A stretch of DNA of 5,776 bases from an uncultured Opitutaceae bacterium (lineage in GTDB: Bacteria > Verrucomicrobiota > Verrucomicrobiia > Opitutales > Opitutaceae): the NCBI GenBank assembly GCA_937128785.1, contig CAKZMS010000396.1, positions 1 to 5,776 on the forward strand. Direction: 5' to 3'. The translations under genes and the position numbers were made by a program. Shown one piece after another: positions 1 to 5,776 of the stretch (the stretch's first letter is position 1; every line of letters begins with the position of its first letter). The notes beneath the pieces were generated by a model. The model was given only the letters and a program-made list of their open reading frames with translations, was not told where the DNA came from and made no database searches.

Positions 1-1
1 T

Positions 2-1273
2 GAAAAACTGGCTGACTTGGCTGGCGAGACCGAAGAGCTGGCCGAGCTTGAGGAGAAAGAACGCAATCAGTTCAAAGCGTTCTATTTTGATTTGGTGGAT
101 CCCGTGCACGTGGAAGCCAAATTGGCGCAGGCTGACATCGAGTTGGCCCGCGATCTAATCTACGAACGCTCCACGGTTTCTCTCATCATGAAGGAGAAGG
201 AGCAGGAGGCCGTTGCCCACATTCTCCACCGGGGCGAATACGACCAAAAGGGGGAGGAAGTCGCGGCGGATGTGCCGGAGATTCTCGGGGGATTACCGGA
301 TGACATGCCGGCCAACCGACTCGGGCTCGCCCGCTGGAGTGTGGACGACGCCAATCCGCTGACGGCTCGGGTAACCGTAAATCGATTTGGGCAGAACCTG
401 TTCGGCACGGGTCTGGTCGCGACGGCGGAAGACTTCGGTATCATGGGCGAAAACCCCACGCATCCCGAACTGTTGGACTGGTTGGCGGTCGACTTTCGTG
501 AAAACGGCTGGGATGTGAAACGACTCATCAAGCAGATTGTCATGACCGAAACCTACCGCCAGGACGCGGTGGTGGACCCCGGCGAATTTGCCATTGATCC
601 CGACAACCGTTTCCTCGCCCGCGGTCCCCGCTACCGACTCGACGGGGAAGTGATTAGAGACAAAGCCCTCTTCGTGAGCGGAGCCCTGAACGAAAAAATT
701 GGCGGTCCGCCGGTGAAGCCCTATCAGCCCTCGGGCATCTGGAACGCCGTCGCCTATTCCGGCAGCAACACGCGCTTCTATTTCGAAGACGAAGGAGACG
801 CCCTCTACCGGCGCAGTCTTTACACTTTCTGGAAACGCACGGCGCCTCCGCCGAGCATGACCATCTTCGATGCTCCCTCGCGGGAGACCTGCTCGGTCCG
901 TAGGGAAAGAACAAATACGCCGCTACAGGCCCTCACGCTGATGAACGATCCGCAATTCGTCGAGGCAGCGCGCTTGCTCGCCGAAAGAGCTTTGGCGCCG
1001 GGCGGCGCCATTGAACAGACCCCGCGGGGTCGGATTGATTCGATGTATCGCCACGCCTTTGGCCGCGCGGTGCCGGACGACCACGAAGAGGTGCTGCATG
1101 AGTCCTACCTGCGGTTCACTGAAAAATTCGCGGAAGACCCGGCCGGCGCGGAGGCGTTTGTCCGCACCGGGGCCTCCGAGCCGATGCCCGTGGAAGACCC
1201 GGTGGCGTTTGCCTCCCTCACCATGGTCGCCAGCCAGATCATGAACCTCGACAGCTTTATCTCCAAATACTGA
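2..1273 (+). CDS. DUF1553/PSD1-family protein, C-terminal part (5' end outside window)
   Basis: The frame is open to the left edge: codons from base 2 read EKLADLAGETEEL. The true start therefore lies upstream, and the TTG at 17 is not a credible start. About 423 residues are visible. A charged, possibly helical Glu/Lys-rich stretch is followed by the family run HRGEYDQKGE (about 220–250). The DUF1553 core then begins at LARWSVDDANPLTARVTVNR (about 326–385) and continues with EDFG..GENPTHPELLDWLA (430–490) and RRSLYTFWKRTAPPPSMTIF (about 805–870). The region ends with RERTNTPLQALTLMNDPQFV (about 903–960) and a short tail. Known family members usually carry a PSCyt1 heme domain and a DUF1549 domain upstream of this block; if present here, they lie outside the window. 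No CxxCH occurs in the visible part. The biochemical role of the family is unknown. The next gene, DUF1501, follows after 12 bases, the usual partner and order for this pair. Family assignment is firm; function is not. Confidence 0.93.
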   Translation, partial: EKLADLAGETEELAELEEKERNQFKAFYFDLVDPVHVEAKLAQADIELARDLIYERSTVSLIMKEKEQEAVAHILHRGEYDQKGEEVAADVPEILGGLPDDMPANRLGLARWSVDDANPLTARVTVNRFGQNLFGTGLVATAEDFGIMGENPTHPELLDWLAVDFRENGWDVKRLIKQIVMTETYRQDAVVDPGEFAIDPDNRFLARGPRYRLDGEVIRDKALFVSGALNEKIGGPPVKPYQPSGIWNAVAYSGSNTRFYFEDEGDALYRRSLYTFWKRTAPPPSMTIFDAPSRETCSVRRERTNTPLQALTLMNDPQFVEAARLLAERALAPGGAIEQTPRGRIDSMYRHAFGRAVPDDHEEVLHESYLRFTEKFAEDPAGAEAFVRTGASEPMPVEDPVAFASLTMVASQIMNLDSFISKY

Positions 1274-1285
1274 CCCCCTGCGATC

Positions 1286-2761
1286 ATGGACCCGATTCAA
1301 CACTACGTTAATCTCGAGACCCGCCGAAAGTTCCTGAGCAAGATGGCCATGGGCTTGGGCACAGCGGCGCTCAGTTCACTTGCCCCAAAATCCGCGCTAG
1401 GGAACACGACTCTCGGTCAAGGCACCGCCGCCCTGGGTAACGGCATGCTCGGGGCGACCCACTTCGCTCCGAAGGCCAAGCGCGGCATCTACCTGTTCAT
1501 GTCCGGCGCGCCGTCGCAGATGGACATGTTCGACTACAAACCGCAGATGAAGGACCTGTTCGACACCGAATTGCCGGAGTCGATTCGCAATGGCCAGCGG
1601 CTCACGACCATGACGTCGGGGCAGGACCGGTTTCCGATCGCGCCGAGTATTTACGATTTTCAACAGCACGGGAAATCCGGCGCGTGGGTGAGCGAACTGT
1701 TGCCCAACACGGCGCGAATCGTTGACGATATTGCGATCATCAAATCGATGTGGACGGAGGCGATTAACCACGATCCGGCCATCACCTACATTCAAACCGG
1801 CAACCAGATTCCAGGACGGCCGAGTCTGGGTGCGTGGCTCAGCTACGGGTTGGGCAGTCTCAACGATAACCTGCCCACCTTCATCGTGCTTAATTCCACC
1901 TGGACCGGCCGGCAGGAGGCGCAGGCGTTGTTCACCCGATTGTGGGGAGCGGGACCGCTTCCGTCACAACACCAAGGCGTCGCGTTGCGGTCAGATGGAG
2001 ATCCGGTGTTGTATCTGTCGAATCCGCACGGTGTTTCCGGCGACATCCGCCGACTCATGCTCGATGGCGTGAACGAGATCAACGAGGACATTTTCCACGA
2101 GTTCGGCGACCCCGAAACCCATGCGCGTATTTCCCAATACGAAATGGCGTTTCGCATGCAGTCGTCGGTGCCGGAGCTCACGGATCTTTCCGATGAGCCC
2201 GACTATATTTTTGATCTTTACGGTCCCGATTCGCGGGTGCCGGGCACGTTTGCCTACAACTGCCTGATGGCGCGTCGACTTGCGGAAAAAGGCGTGCGCT
2301 TCTCGCAGATCTTTCACCGTGGCTGGGACCAACACGGTCAACTGCCAAAGGACCTGCCCAACCAATGTAAGGATGTCGACCGCGCCTGTTACGGTCTGAT
2401 CACCGATCTTAAACAACGCGGCATGTATGATGACACGCTCGTGGTTTGGGGCGGCGAGTTTGGTCGCACAATCTACTGTCAGGGCAAGCTCACGCAAACC
2501 GACTATGGCCGCGACCATCACCCCCGTTGTTACACCATGTGGATGGGGGGTGCCGGGGTGAAGCGCGGGGTGGTCTACGGCGACACCGATGAGTTCAGTT
2601 ACAACATCACGAAGGACCCGGTGCACATTCGTGACCTCAACGCCACGATCCTCCAACAGTTCGGCGTTGATCACCAACAACTCAACTTCAAGCACCAGGG
2701 TCTCGACCTCAAGCTCACCGGTGTTGAAGAGGCTCACATCGTCAAAGGTGTGCTCACCTGA
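1286..2761 (+). CDS. DUF1501 protein with twin-arginine signal peptide
   Basis: This is a complete protein of 491 residues. The N-terminus has a Tat-type signal: TRRKFL (Arg13-Arg14), a hydrophobic stretch to about residue 33 and a possible cleavage site near ALG 37–39. The folded protein would therefore be exported to the periplasm. The start at ATG 1286 is supported because the next Met codons fall after the twin arginines; no clear ribosome binding site precedes it. Family hallmarks appear in order: [18 protein letters not shown] (about 70–87), HRGWDQHG (344–351), [10 protein letters not shown] (386–395), GRDHHP (408–413), and a C-terminal [16 protein letters not shown] block. DUF1501 belongs to the alkaline-phosphatase-like fold group, and the conserved Asp/His/Glu residues in these motifs are plausible metal ligands. 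No reaction is established for the family, and calling it a sulfatase would be overreach. It lies between the DUF1553 gene and the cytochrome/LRR gene with gaps of 12 and 10 bases, so co-transcription is very likely. Confidence 0.95.
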   Translation: MDPIQHYVNLETRRKFLSKMAMGLGTAALSSLAPKSALGNTTLGQGTAALGNGMLGATHFAPKAKRGIYLFMSGAPSQMDMFDYKPQMKDLFDTELPESIRNGQRLTTMTSGQDRFPIAPSIYDFQQHGKSGAWVSELLPNTARIVDDIAIIKSMWTEAINHDPAITYIQTGNQIPGRPSLGAWLSYGLGSLNDNLPTFIVLNSTWTGRQEAQALFTRLWGAGPLPSQHQGVALRSDGDPVLYLSNPHGVSGDIRRLMLDGVNEINEDIFHEFGDPETHARISQYEMAFRMQSSVPELTDLSDEPDYIFDLYGPDSRVPGTFAYNCLMARRLAEKGVRFSQIFHRGWDQHGQLPKDLPNQCKDVDRACYGLITDLKQRGMYDDTLVVWGGEFGRTIYCQGKLTQTDYGRDHHPRCYTMWMGGAGVKRGVVYGDTDEFSYNITKDPVHIRDLNATILQQFGVDHQQLNFKHQGLDLKLTGVEEAHIVKGVLT

Positions 2762-2771
2762 ACTCACCACC

Positions 2772-4289
2772 GTGCAGACATTCCTAAAAATTCTTACCTG
2801 GACTGGATGCGCCATCGGGGTGGCGATCCTCGCCTCGATTTGGTGGGTGCTTCCTCTTGATGGCGCCGGCGGTTCCGATAGTGTTCGGTTCCTCGGACGA
2901 TTTCATCCGGTGCTGCTGCACATGCCCATTGGGTTGGTGCTTTTGCTGGGGTTGTTCGAGCTGCGCGGCAAACGCGACCCGGGATCCGACACGGATAAGC
3001 TGGTGCGTTTCGTTTTGCTGGTGACGGTGCTCAGCACGCTCTTGGCCGTGGTGTCCGGATCATTGTTGGCTTTTGGAGAAGGTGCGGACGAGGAACTTGT
3101 TCAAGCGCATCAGCGCAATGGTATCCTCCTTGGCATGGTTGTCGTGCTGATGGTGGGTCTACGCACGATTGCCACCCCCTGGGCCTACCGGGGCGGATTG
3201 ATGGTGGCGGTTGGGCTGTTGTTTTTGACCAGTCATCAAGGTGGTTCGCTTACGCACGGGCGTGATTATCTGACCAAATATGCGCCCGACTCGATGCGTT
3301 GGGTTTTTGGGCTGGAGGTGGAAGAGCCAGTGAAAGTTGCCCGCGCCGAAGACCTCTTGGTTTTCGATCACCTCGTGCAGCCCATCATTGAGCAAAACTG
3401 TGTGTCGTGTCACAACCCCGATAAGCTCAAAGGCGAACTGAATCTCGAAACCTTCGACGGACACCTGGCCGGCGGCGAACTGGGCCCGGCGGTGGTGCCC
3501 TCCGATCTCGATGCCAGTGAGCTCTACTTTCGGATCACGCTACCGCAAGACGACGAAGAGTTCATGCCGCCGGACGAAAAAACGCCGCTGAGCGATGCGG
3601 AGGTGAACCTGATTGCCTGGTGGATCGAGCGCGGTGCTTCGCCAGATTTGACGGTGGCGGAACTGGGTCCCCAGCCAGGCGAGGTGGAAGCATATGTAGC
3701 GTCGGTTTTCGCCGGTATGCTGAGTCCGGAGGAGTTGACCCGGATCCAAACTGAACGGGAGGAGTTGTATGCCGCGCTTGGATATATCCGGGCGGAACAC
3801 GGGGTGCTGATTCTTCCGACCGAAATGGATTCGGATACCTTCACCATTGAGACCAACGCGATCCGAAAGACATTCGATGACGGTGTTCTGAGCCTGCTCG
3901 AGCCCTACGCCGAAAGCTTCGTGGCCGCCGACCTGAGCGGCACCCAGCTCACCGATCAGGCGATGGGATCCCTCGCGAAGTTCATCAACCTGCGCACGCT
4001 GAACCTCAGCCAGACGCCTCTCGCTGGAGCCACCCTGGGCCAGCTGTCTCGGCTCCCTGAGCTCGAATCGCTCAATCTCTATGGTTCGGAGATCGCTGCG
4101 GCCGCGCTCGAGCAGTTGTCGGAACTCAAACAGCTCAAACAACTGTTCCTTTTCCAGACTGCCCTGGATGATGAGACGATGGTGAGCCAGCTGCGCAAAG
4201 CACTCCCCGACTGCGATATCCGCGTCGCTGCCGCCGTGCTTCCGCTGGCCGAACCAGCCGAAAAAACCGACGACTACGGCAGCTCCTAG
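2772..4289 (+). CDS. membrane protein: DUF2231-like domain + planctomycete cytochrome c domain + leucine-rich repeats
   Basis: The frame is open from 2589, but the first about 61 codons overlap the DUF1501 gene and read as Ser/Thr-rich noise. The best start is GTG 2772, 10 bases after the DUF1501 stop and just before the first hydrophobic segment, giving 505 residues. Five likely membrane segments lie near 7–29, 45–62, 78–101, 116–134 and 138–154. They include RFHPVLLHMPIGL and SHQGGSLTHG, which resemble DUF2231. Basic residues in loops 63–79 and 131–140 suggest these loops are cytoplasmic, which puts the C-terminal part in the periplasm. A PSCyt1-like domain follows: heme site CVSCH (Cys210, Cys213, His214) and FMPPDEKTPLSD, with Met265 as candidate distal ligand, ending near WWIERG (283–288). 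After a linker there are four leucine-rich repeats of about 24 residues (384–480) and a polar tail. The likely role is a membrane-anchored electron carrier that binds a partner through its LRRs. That role is inferred; domain calls are stronger than function. Confidence 0.9.
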   Translation: MQTFLKILTWTGCAIGVAILASIWWVLPLDGAGGSDSVRFLGRFHPVLLHMPIGLVLLLGLFELRGKRDPGSDTDKLVRFVLLVTVLSTLLAVVSGSLLAFGEGADEELVQAHQRNGILLGMVVVLMVGLRTIATPWAYRGGLMVAVGLLFLTSHQGGSLTHGRDYLTKYAPDSMRWVFGLEVEEPVKVARAEDLLVFDHLVQPIIEQNCVSCHNPDKLKGELNLETFDGHLAGGELGPAVVPSDLDASELYFRITLPQDDEEFMPPDEKTPLSDAEVNLIAWWIERGASPDLTVAELGPQPGEVEAYVASVFAGMLSPEELTRIQTEREELYAALGYIRAEHGVLILPTEMDSDTFTIETNAIRKTFDDGVLSLLEPYAESFVAADLSGTQLTDQAMGSLAKFINLRTLNLSQTPLAGATLGQLSRLPELESLNLYGSEIAAAALEQLSELKQLKQLFLFQTALDDETMVSQLRKALPDCDIRVAAAVLPLAEPAEKTDDYGSS

Positions 4290-4295
4290 CGAAAC

Positions 4296-4344
4296 GGGGT
4301 CATGTCGTTATATGTTAATTTTTAACATATAACGACATGACCCC
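4296..4344. repeat. perfect 23-bp inverted repeat, 3-nt loop, between convergent genes
   Basis: The left arm is 4296–4318 (begins GGGGTCATGTCG, ends ATGTTAA) and the right arm is 4322–4344. They are exact reverse complements over all 23 bases around the loop TTT. The structure starts 6 bases after the TAG of the cytochrome/LRR gene and ends directly against the TAA (4345–4347, minus strand) of the permease gene. It would form a very stable hairpin in transcripts from either side, so it may mark or protect both 3' ends. No run of T follows the stem in either direction, so it is not a classic intrinsic terminator. The arms are AT-richer than the flanking genes, and their perfect symmetry suggests a small mobile palindrome (REP/MITE-like). 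That origin is inferred. Confidence 0.9.
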
Positions 4345-5316
4345 TTAGCGTTTGAGGAGTTTGCCGAAGATAGTGGCGATTCCGCTAGGGCCGGCGGTGC
4401 GCCAGCCGTCGATGACCGCTGCGATGATGATGACGGAGCCGGTGATCACGCGTTTGAGAGGCTCGGATGCCCCGAGCTGGGCGAGACCCGTTTCCAGGGT
4501 GGCGATAATCAAAACACCGATGAAGGTGCTGACGACGGAGCCGCGTCCGCCCATGAGGCTGGTCCCGCCGATGACGACCGCCGCGATGGCGGAGAGCTCC
4601 AGTCCGCTCCCGGCATTGGGATCCGACGAACCCAGCCGAGCGGTGTAGAACAATGCTCCCAAACCGACGAGGGCACCGGTGATGACGAATACGAGGATCT
4701 TTGGCCCGGTCGGGTTGATGCCCGCTAGGCGCACGGCTTCCTCGTTGGTGCCGATGGCGATGACCTGGCGACCGAAGACGGTGCGCGTAAGGATGACTTG
4801 CAGGAGAATCACCACCGCGACGGCGATAAAGAATGACGGCGGCAGGCCCATTCCGGGAATCGGGCGGGCGAGACTGCTCAGGGTGCCGCCGAGGTATTGC
4901 GTCTGGGAATCAGTCAGCAGGTAGCTCAGCCCGCGGGCGATTTCCAGCATGCCAAGTGTCACGATGAAGGACGGCACCCGCAGACGCGTACTGATCCAGC
5001 CGTTGACCCAACCAGCAAATCCTCCTGCGAGCAGAGCGAGAAGGATGGCGAGGGGCTCGGGGAGTTCCCAACTGAGTAGCGCAAGGCCAAACACCGCACC
5101 GGCAAAGCCCAAGACCGAGCCCACCGACAAATCGATACCCGCGGTAATGATCACCAGCGTCATGCCTGCGGCGATCACGGTCAGTGTCGGGATTTGGTTG
5201 GCCAGACTCGAGAACGTGGCGCCCGTGAAGAAGCGATCACTGCTCAGTGAGAACAGTACGATGAGCGCGATCCAGATGAGCAACAGCGGGGCGTAGTCTT
5301 TTATCCAGCGAGGCAT
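4345..5316 (-). CDS. sugar ABC transporter permease, RbsC-like (BPD_transp_2 family)
   Basis: This is a complete protein of 323 residues, a normal length for ribose/galactose/xylose-type permeases. It would form the inner-membrane channel of a high-affinity sugar importer together with the ATPase encoded just upstream. Many hydrophobic segments are spread over the whole length, the first at about 10–24. Family hallmarks are TVIAAGMTLVIITAGIDLSVGS (about 46–67), the GxWNGW-like AGWVNGW (101–107), RVPSFIVTLGML (113–124), the coupling-loop-like FGRQVIAIGTNEEAVRLAGI (181–200) and VVIGGTSLMGGRGS (247–260). The ATG at 5316 gives the expected N-terminus, MPRWIKDYAPLLL. It is preceded by eight C residues rather than a Shine-Dalgarno sequence. 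It lies 28 bases after the ATPase gene, so the two are probably one transcript, and it is the last gene before the hairpin. The substrate cannot be read from the permease; ribose, another pentose, a hexose or an autoinducer-like sugar are all possible. Confidence 0.95.
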   Translation of the reverse strand: MPRWIKDYAPLLLIWIALIVLFSLSSDRFFTGATFSSLANQIPTLTVIAAGMTLVIITAGIDLSVGSVLGFAGAVFGLALLSWELPEPLAILLALLAGGFAGWVNGWISTRLRVPSFIVTLGMLEIARGLSYLLTDSQTQYLGGTLSSLARPIPGMGLPPSFFIAVAVVILLQVILTRTVFGRQVIAIGTNEEAVRLAGINPTGPKILVFVITGALVGLGALFYTARLGSSDPNAGSGLELSAIAAVVIGGTSLMGGRGSVVSTFIGVLIIATLETGLAQLGASEPLKRVITGSVIIIAAVIDGWRTAGPSGIATIFGKLLKR

Positions 5317-5324
5317 GGGGGGGG
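5317..5324. repeat. G8/C8 homopolymer directly before the permease start codon
   Basis: Eight consecutive G on the given strand appear as eight C on the coding strand, immediately before the permease ATG (5316). The tract occupies the place where a ribosome binding site would normally lie. Being non-coding, a length change would alter spacing but not reading frame. It could also be a site of sequencing or assembly error. Confidence 0.6.
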
Positions 5325-5344
5325 CGGTTTTTTCGAATGACGAT

Positions 5345-5776
5345 TTACGAGGGACGGGTTTCTGCTGGGTCCATGTGGCCGGCGAAGGCGGCGGCGGTGA
5401 TATTAGCTTCGGACCAATTGTCCGGAGTGAACTCGCCGACGATGCGACCGGTTGACATGACGAGGATGCGGTCGCAGCTGGTCATGAGCTCGGGGAGTTC
5501 GCTGGAGACCATGAGCAGGGCTTTGCCCCGGGCGGCGAGTTCGGCCATGAGTTGGTAGATGCTGTCCTTGGCGGCGGCGTCGACTCCGCGGGTCGGTTCG
5601 TCGAGCAAGAGCACCGAGGTGTCGCGTAACAGCCATCGCGCGATCACAGCCTTTTGTTGGTTACCGCCACTGAGCTCTGCCACGGGCTGTTCGAGGTCGT
5701 CGTATTTCAACGCCATGGCGGCGGTCGTGGCCAACGTGGTGCGGCGTGCTTCGGCGGTGTCCATCCAGCCGTGGCG
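5345..5776 (-). CDS. sugar ABC transporter ATP-binding protein, RbsA/MglA-like, C-terminal part (5' end outside window)
   Basis: The frame is open to the right edge (RHGW precedes the Met encoded at 5764), so the gene starts outside the window and the ATG at 5764 should not be taken as the start. The visible 143 residues form the end of the second nucleotide-binding domain of a two-domain sugar ATPase. They contain the ABC signature LSGGNQQK (35–42 of the visible part), Walker B and D-loop VLLLDEPTRGVD (55–66) and the switch region VSSELPEL (90–97). The LSGGNQQK and PTRGVD forms and the SSE in place of an H-loop histidine are typical of the C-terminal domain of RbsA/MglA/XylG proteins, where full length is about 500 residues. 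The Walker A sequences are off the window. The protein would power sugar import through the permease encoded 28 bases downstream. The binding protein of the system is not seen and is probably encoded further upstream. Confidence 0.93.
   Translation of the reverse strand, partial: RHGWMDTAEARRTTLATTAAMALKYDDLEQPVAELSGGNQQKAVIARWLLRDTSVLLLDEPTRGVDAAAKDSIYQLMAELAARGKALLMVSSELPELMTSCDRILVMSTGRIVGEFTPDNWSEANITAAAFAGHMDPAETRPS

Noticed and set aside
1286..2761. Naming the DUF1501 protein a sulfatase
   Set aside because: It shares the broad alkaline-phosphatase-like fold group, but I see no C/S-x-P-x-R formylglycine motif that marks true sulfatases.
2589..2771. Upstream extension of the cytochrome/LRR protein to an ATG inside the DUF1501 gene
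   Set aside because: The extra 61 residues are Ser/Thr-rich out-of-frame reading of conserved DUF1501 sequence. GTG 2772 gives a natural N-terminus just before the first membrane segment.
1991..2815. A 274-codon open frame antisense to the DUF1501 gene
   Set aside because: It lies opposite a gene with strong family motifs in GC-rich DNA, where long antisense frames are common. Its translation shows no recognisable motif or domain and no separate promoter is visible.
3540..4142. A 200-codon open frame antisense to the cytochrome/LRR gene
   Set aside because: The sense strand has a clear heme domain and regular LRRs. The antisense product is rich in Arg and Gln mirrored from Leu-rich codons and matches nothing I recognise.
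4305..4335. A dif-like Xer recombination site in the AT-rich palindrome core
   Set aside because: TTATATGTTAA resembles one arm of dif (TTATGTTAA) but has extra bases, and the perfect 23-bp symmetry with a 3-nt centre does not fit two 11-bp arms around a 6-bp spacer.
4296..4350. Classic Rho-independent terminator
   Set aside because: The stem is strong but has no following T-run on either strand, and its base is GC-rich only over the last few pairs. I kept it as an inverted repeat with a possible 3' end role.
5345..5776. Missing H-loop histidine in the ATPase as a sign of decay
   Set aside because: SSE at this place is normal in the second ATPase domain of RbsA-type proteins, and the signature and Walker B motifs are intact.

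Overview
The window looks like chromosomal DNA from the Planctomycetota–Verrucomicrobiota–Lentisphaerota group. I lean towards Verrucomicrobiota, but the sequence alone does not settle this. The evidence is a run of families that are strongly expanded there: a DUF1553-type (PSD1) protein, a Tat-exported DUF1501 protein, and a membrane protein with a planctomycete-type cytochrome c domain and a leucine-rich-repeat tail. The DNA is GC-rich, and none of the three start codons inside the window has a convincing Shine-Dalgarno sequence.

Positions 1–4289 (+ strand) hold a tight three-gene run. First comes the C-terminal part of a DUF1553 protein, cut by the left edge (2–1273). Next is a complete DUF1501 protein with a twin-arginine signal (1286–2761). 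Last is a complete 505-residue protein with DUF2231-like membrane, cytochrome c (CxxCH) and LRR parts, best started at GTG 2772 (2772–4289). The gaps are 12 and 10 bases, so this is almost certainly one transcript. All three products are predicted to be exported or to face the periplasm. A redox role for the module is inferred; its substrate is unknown.

Positions 4296–4344 are a perfect 23-bp inverted repeat with a 3-nt loop, AT-rich compared with its surroundings. It fills the space between the two convergent transcription units and ends directly against the stop codon of the minus-strand unit. It may be a mobile palindromic (REP/MITE-like) element, a bidirectional 3' end structure, or both.

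Positions 4345–5776 (- strand) hold the end of a sugar-type ABC importer operon: the C-terminal half of the second nucleotide-binding domain of an RbsA/MglA-like ATPase (cut by the right edge), followed after 28 bases by a complete RbsC-like permease. The periplasmic binding protein is not in the window. The sugar cannot be named from these two genes.

There is no gene-free stretch over 300 bases. I saw no tRNA, rRNA, CRISPR array, transposase gene or recognisable promoter.
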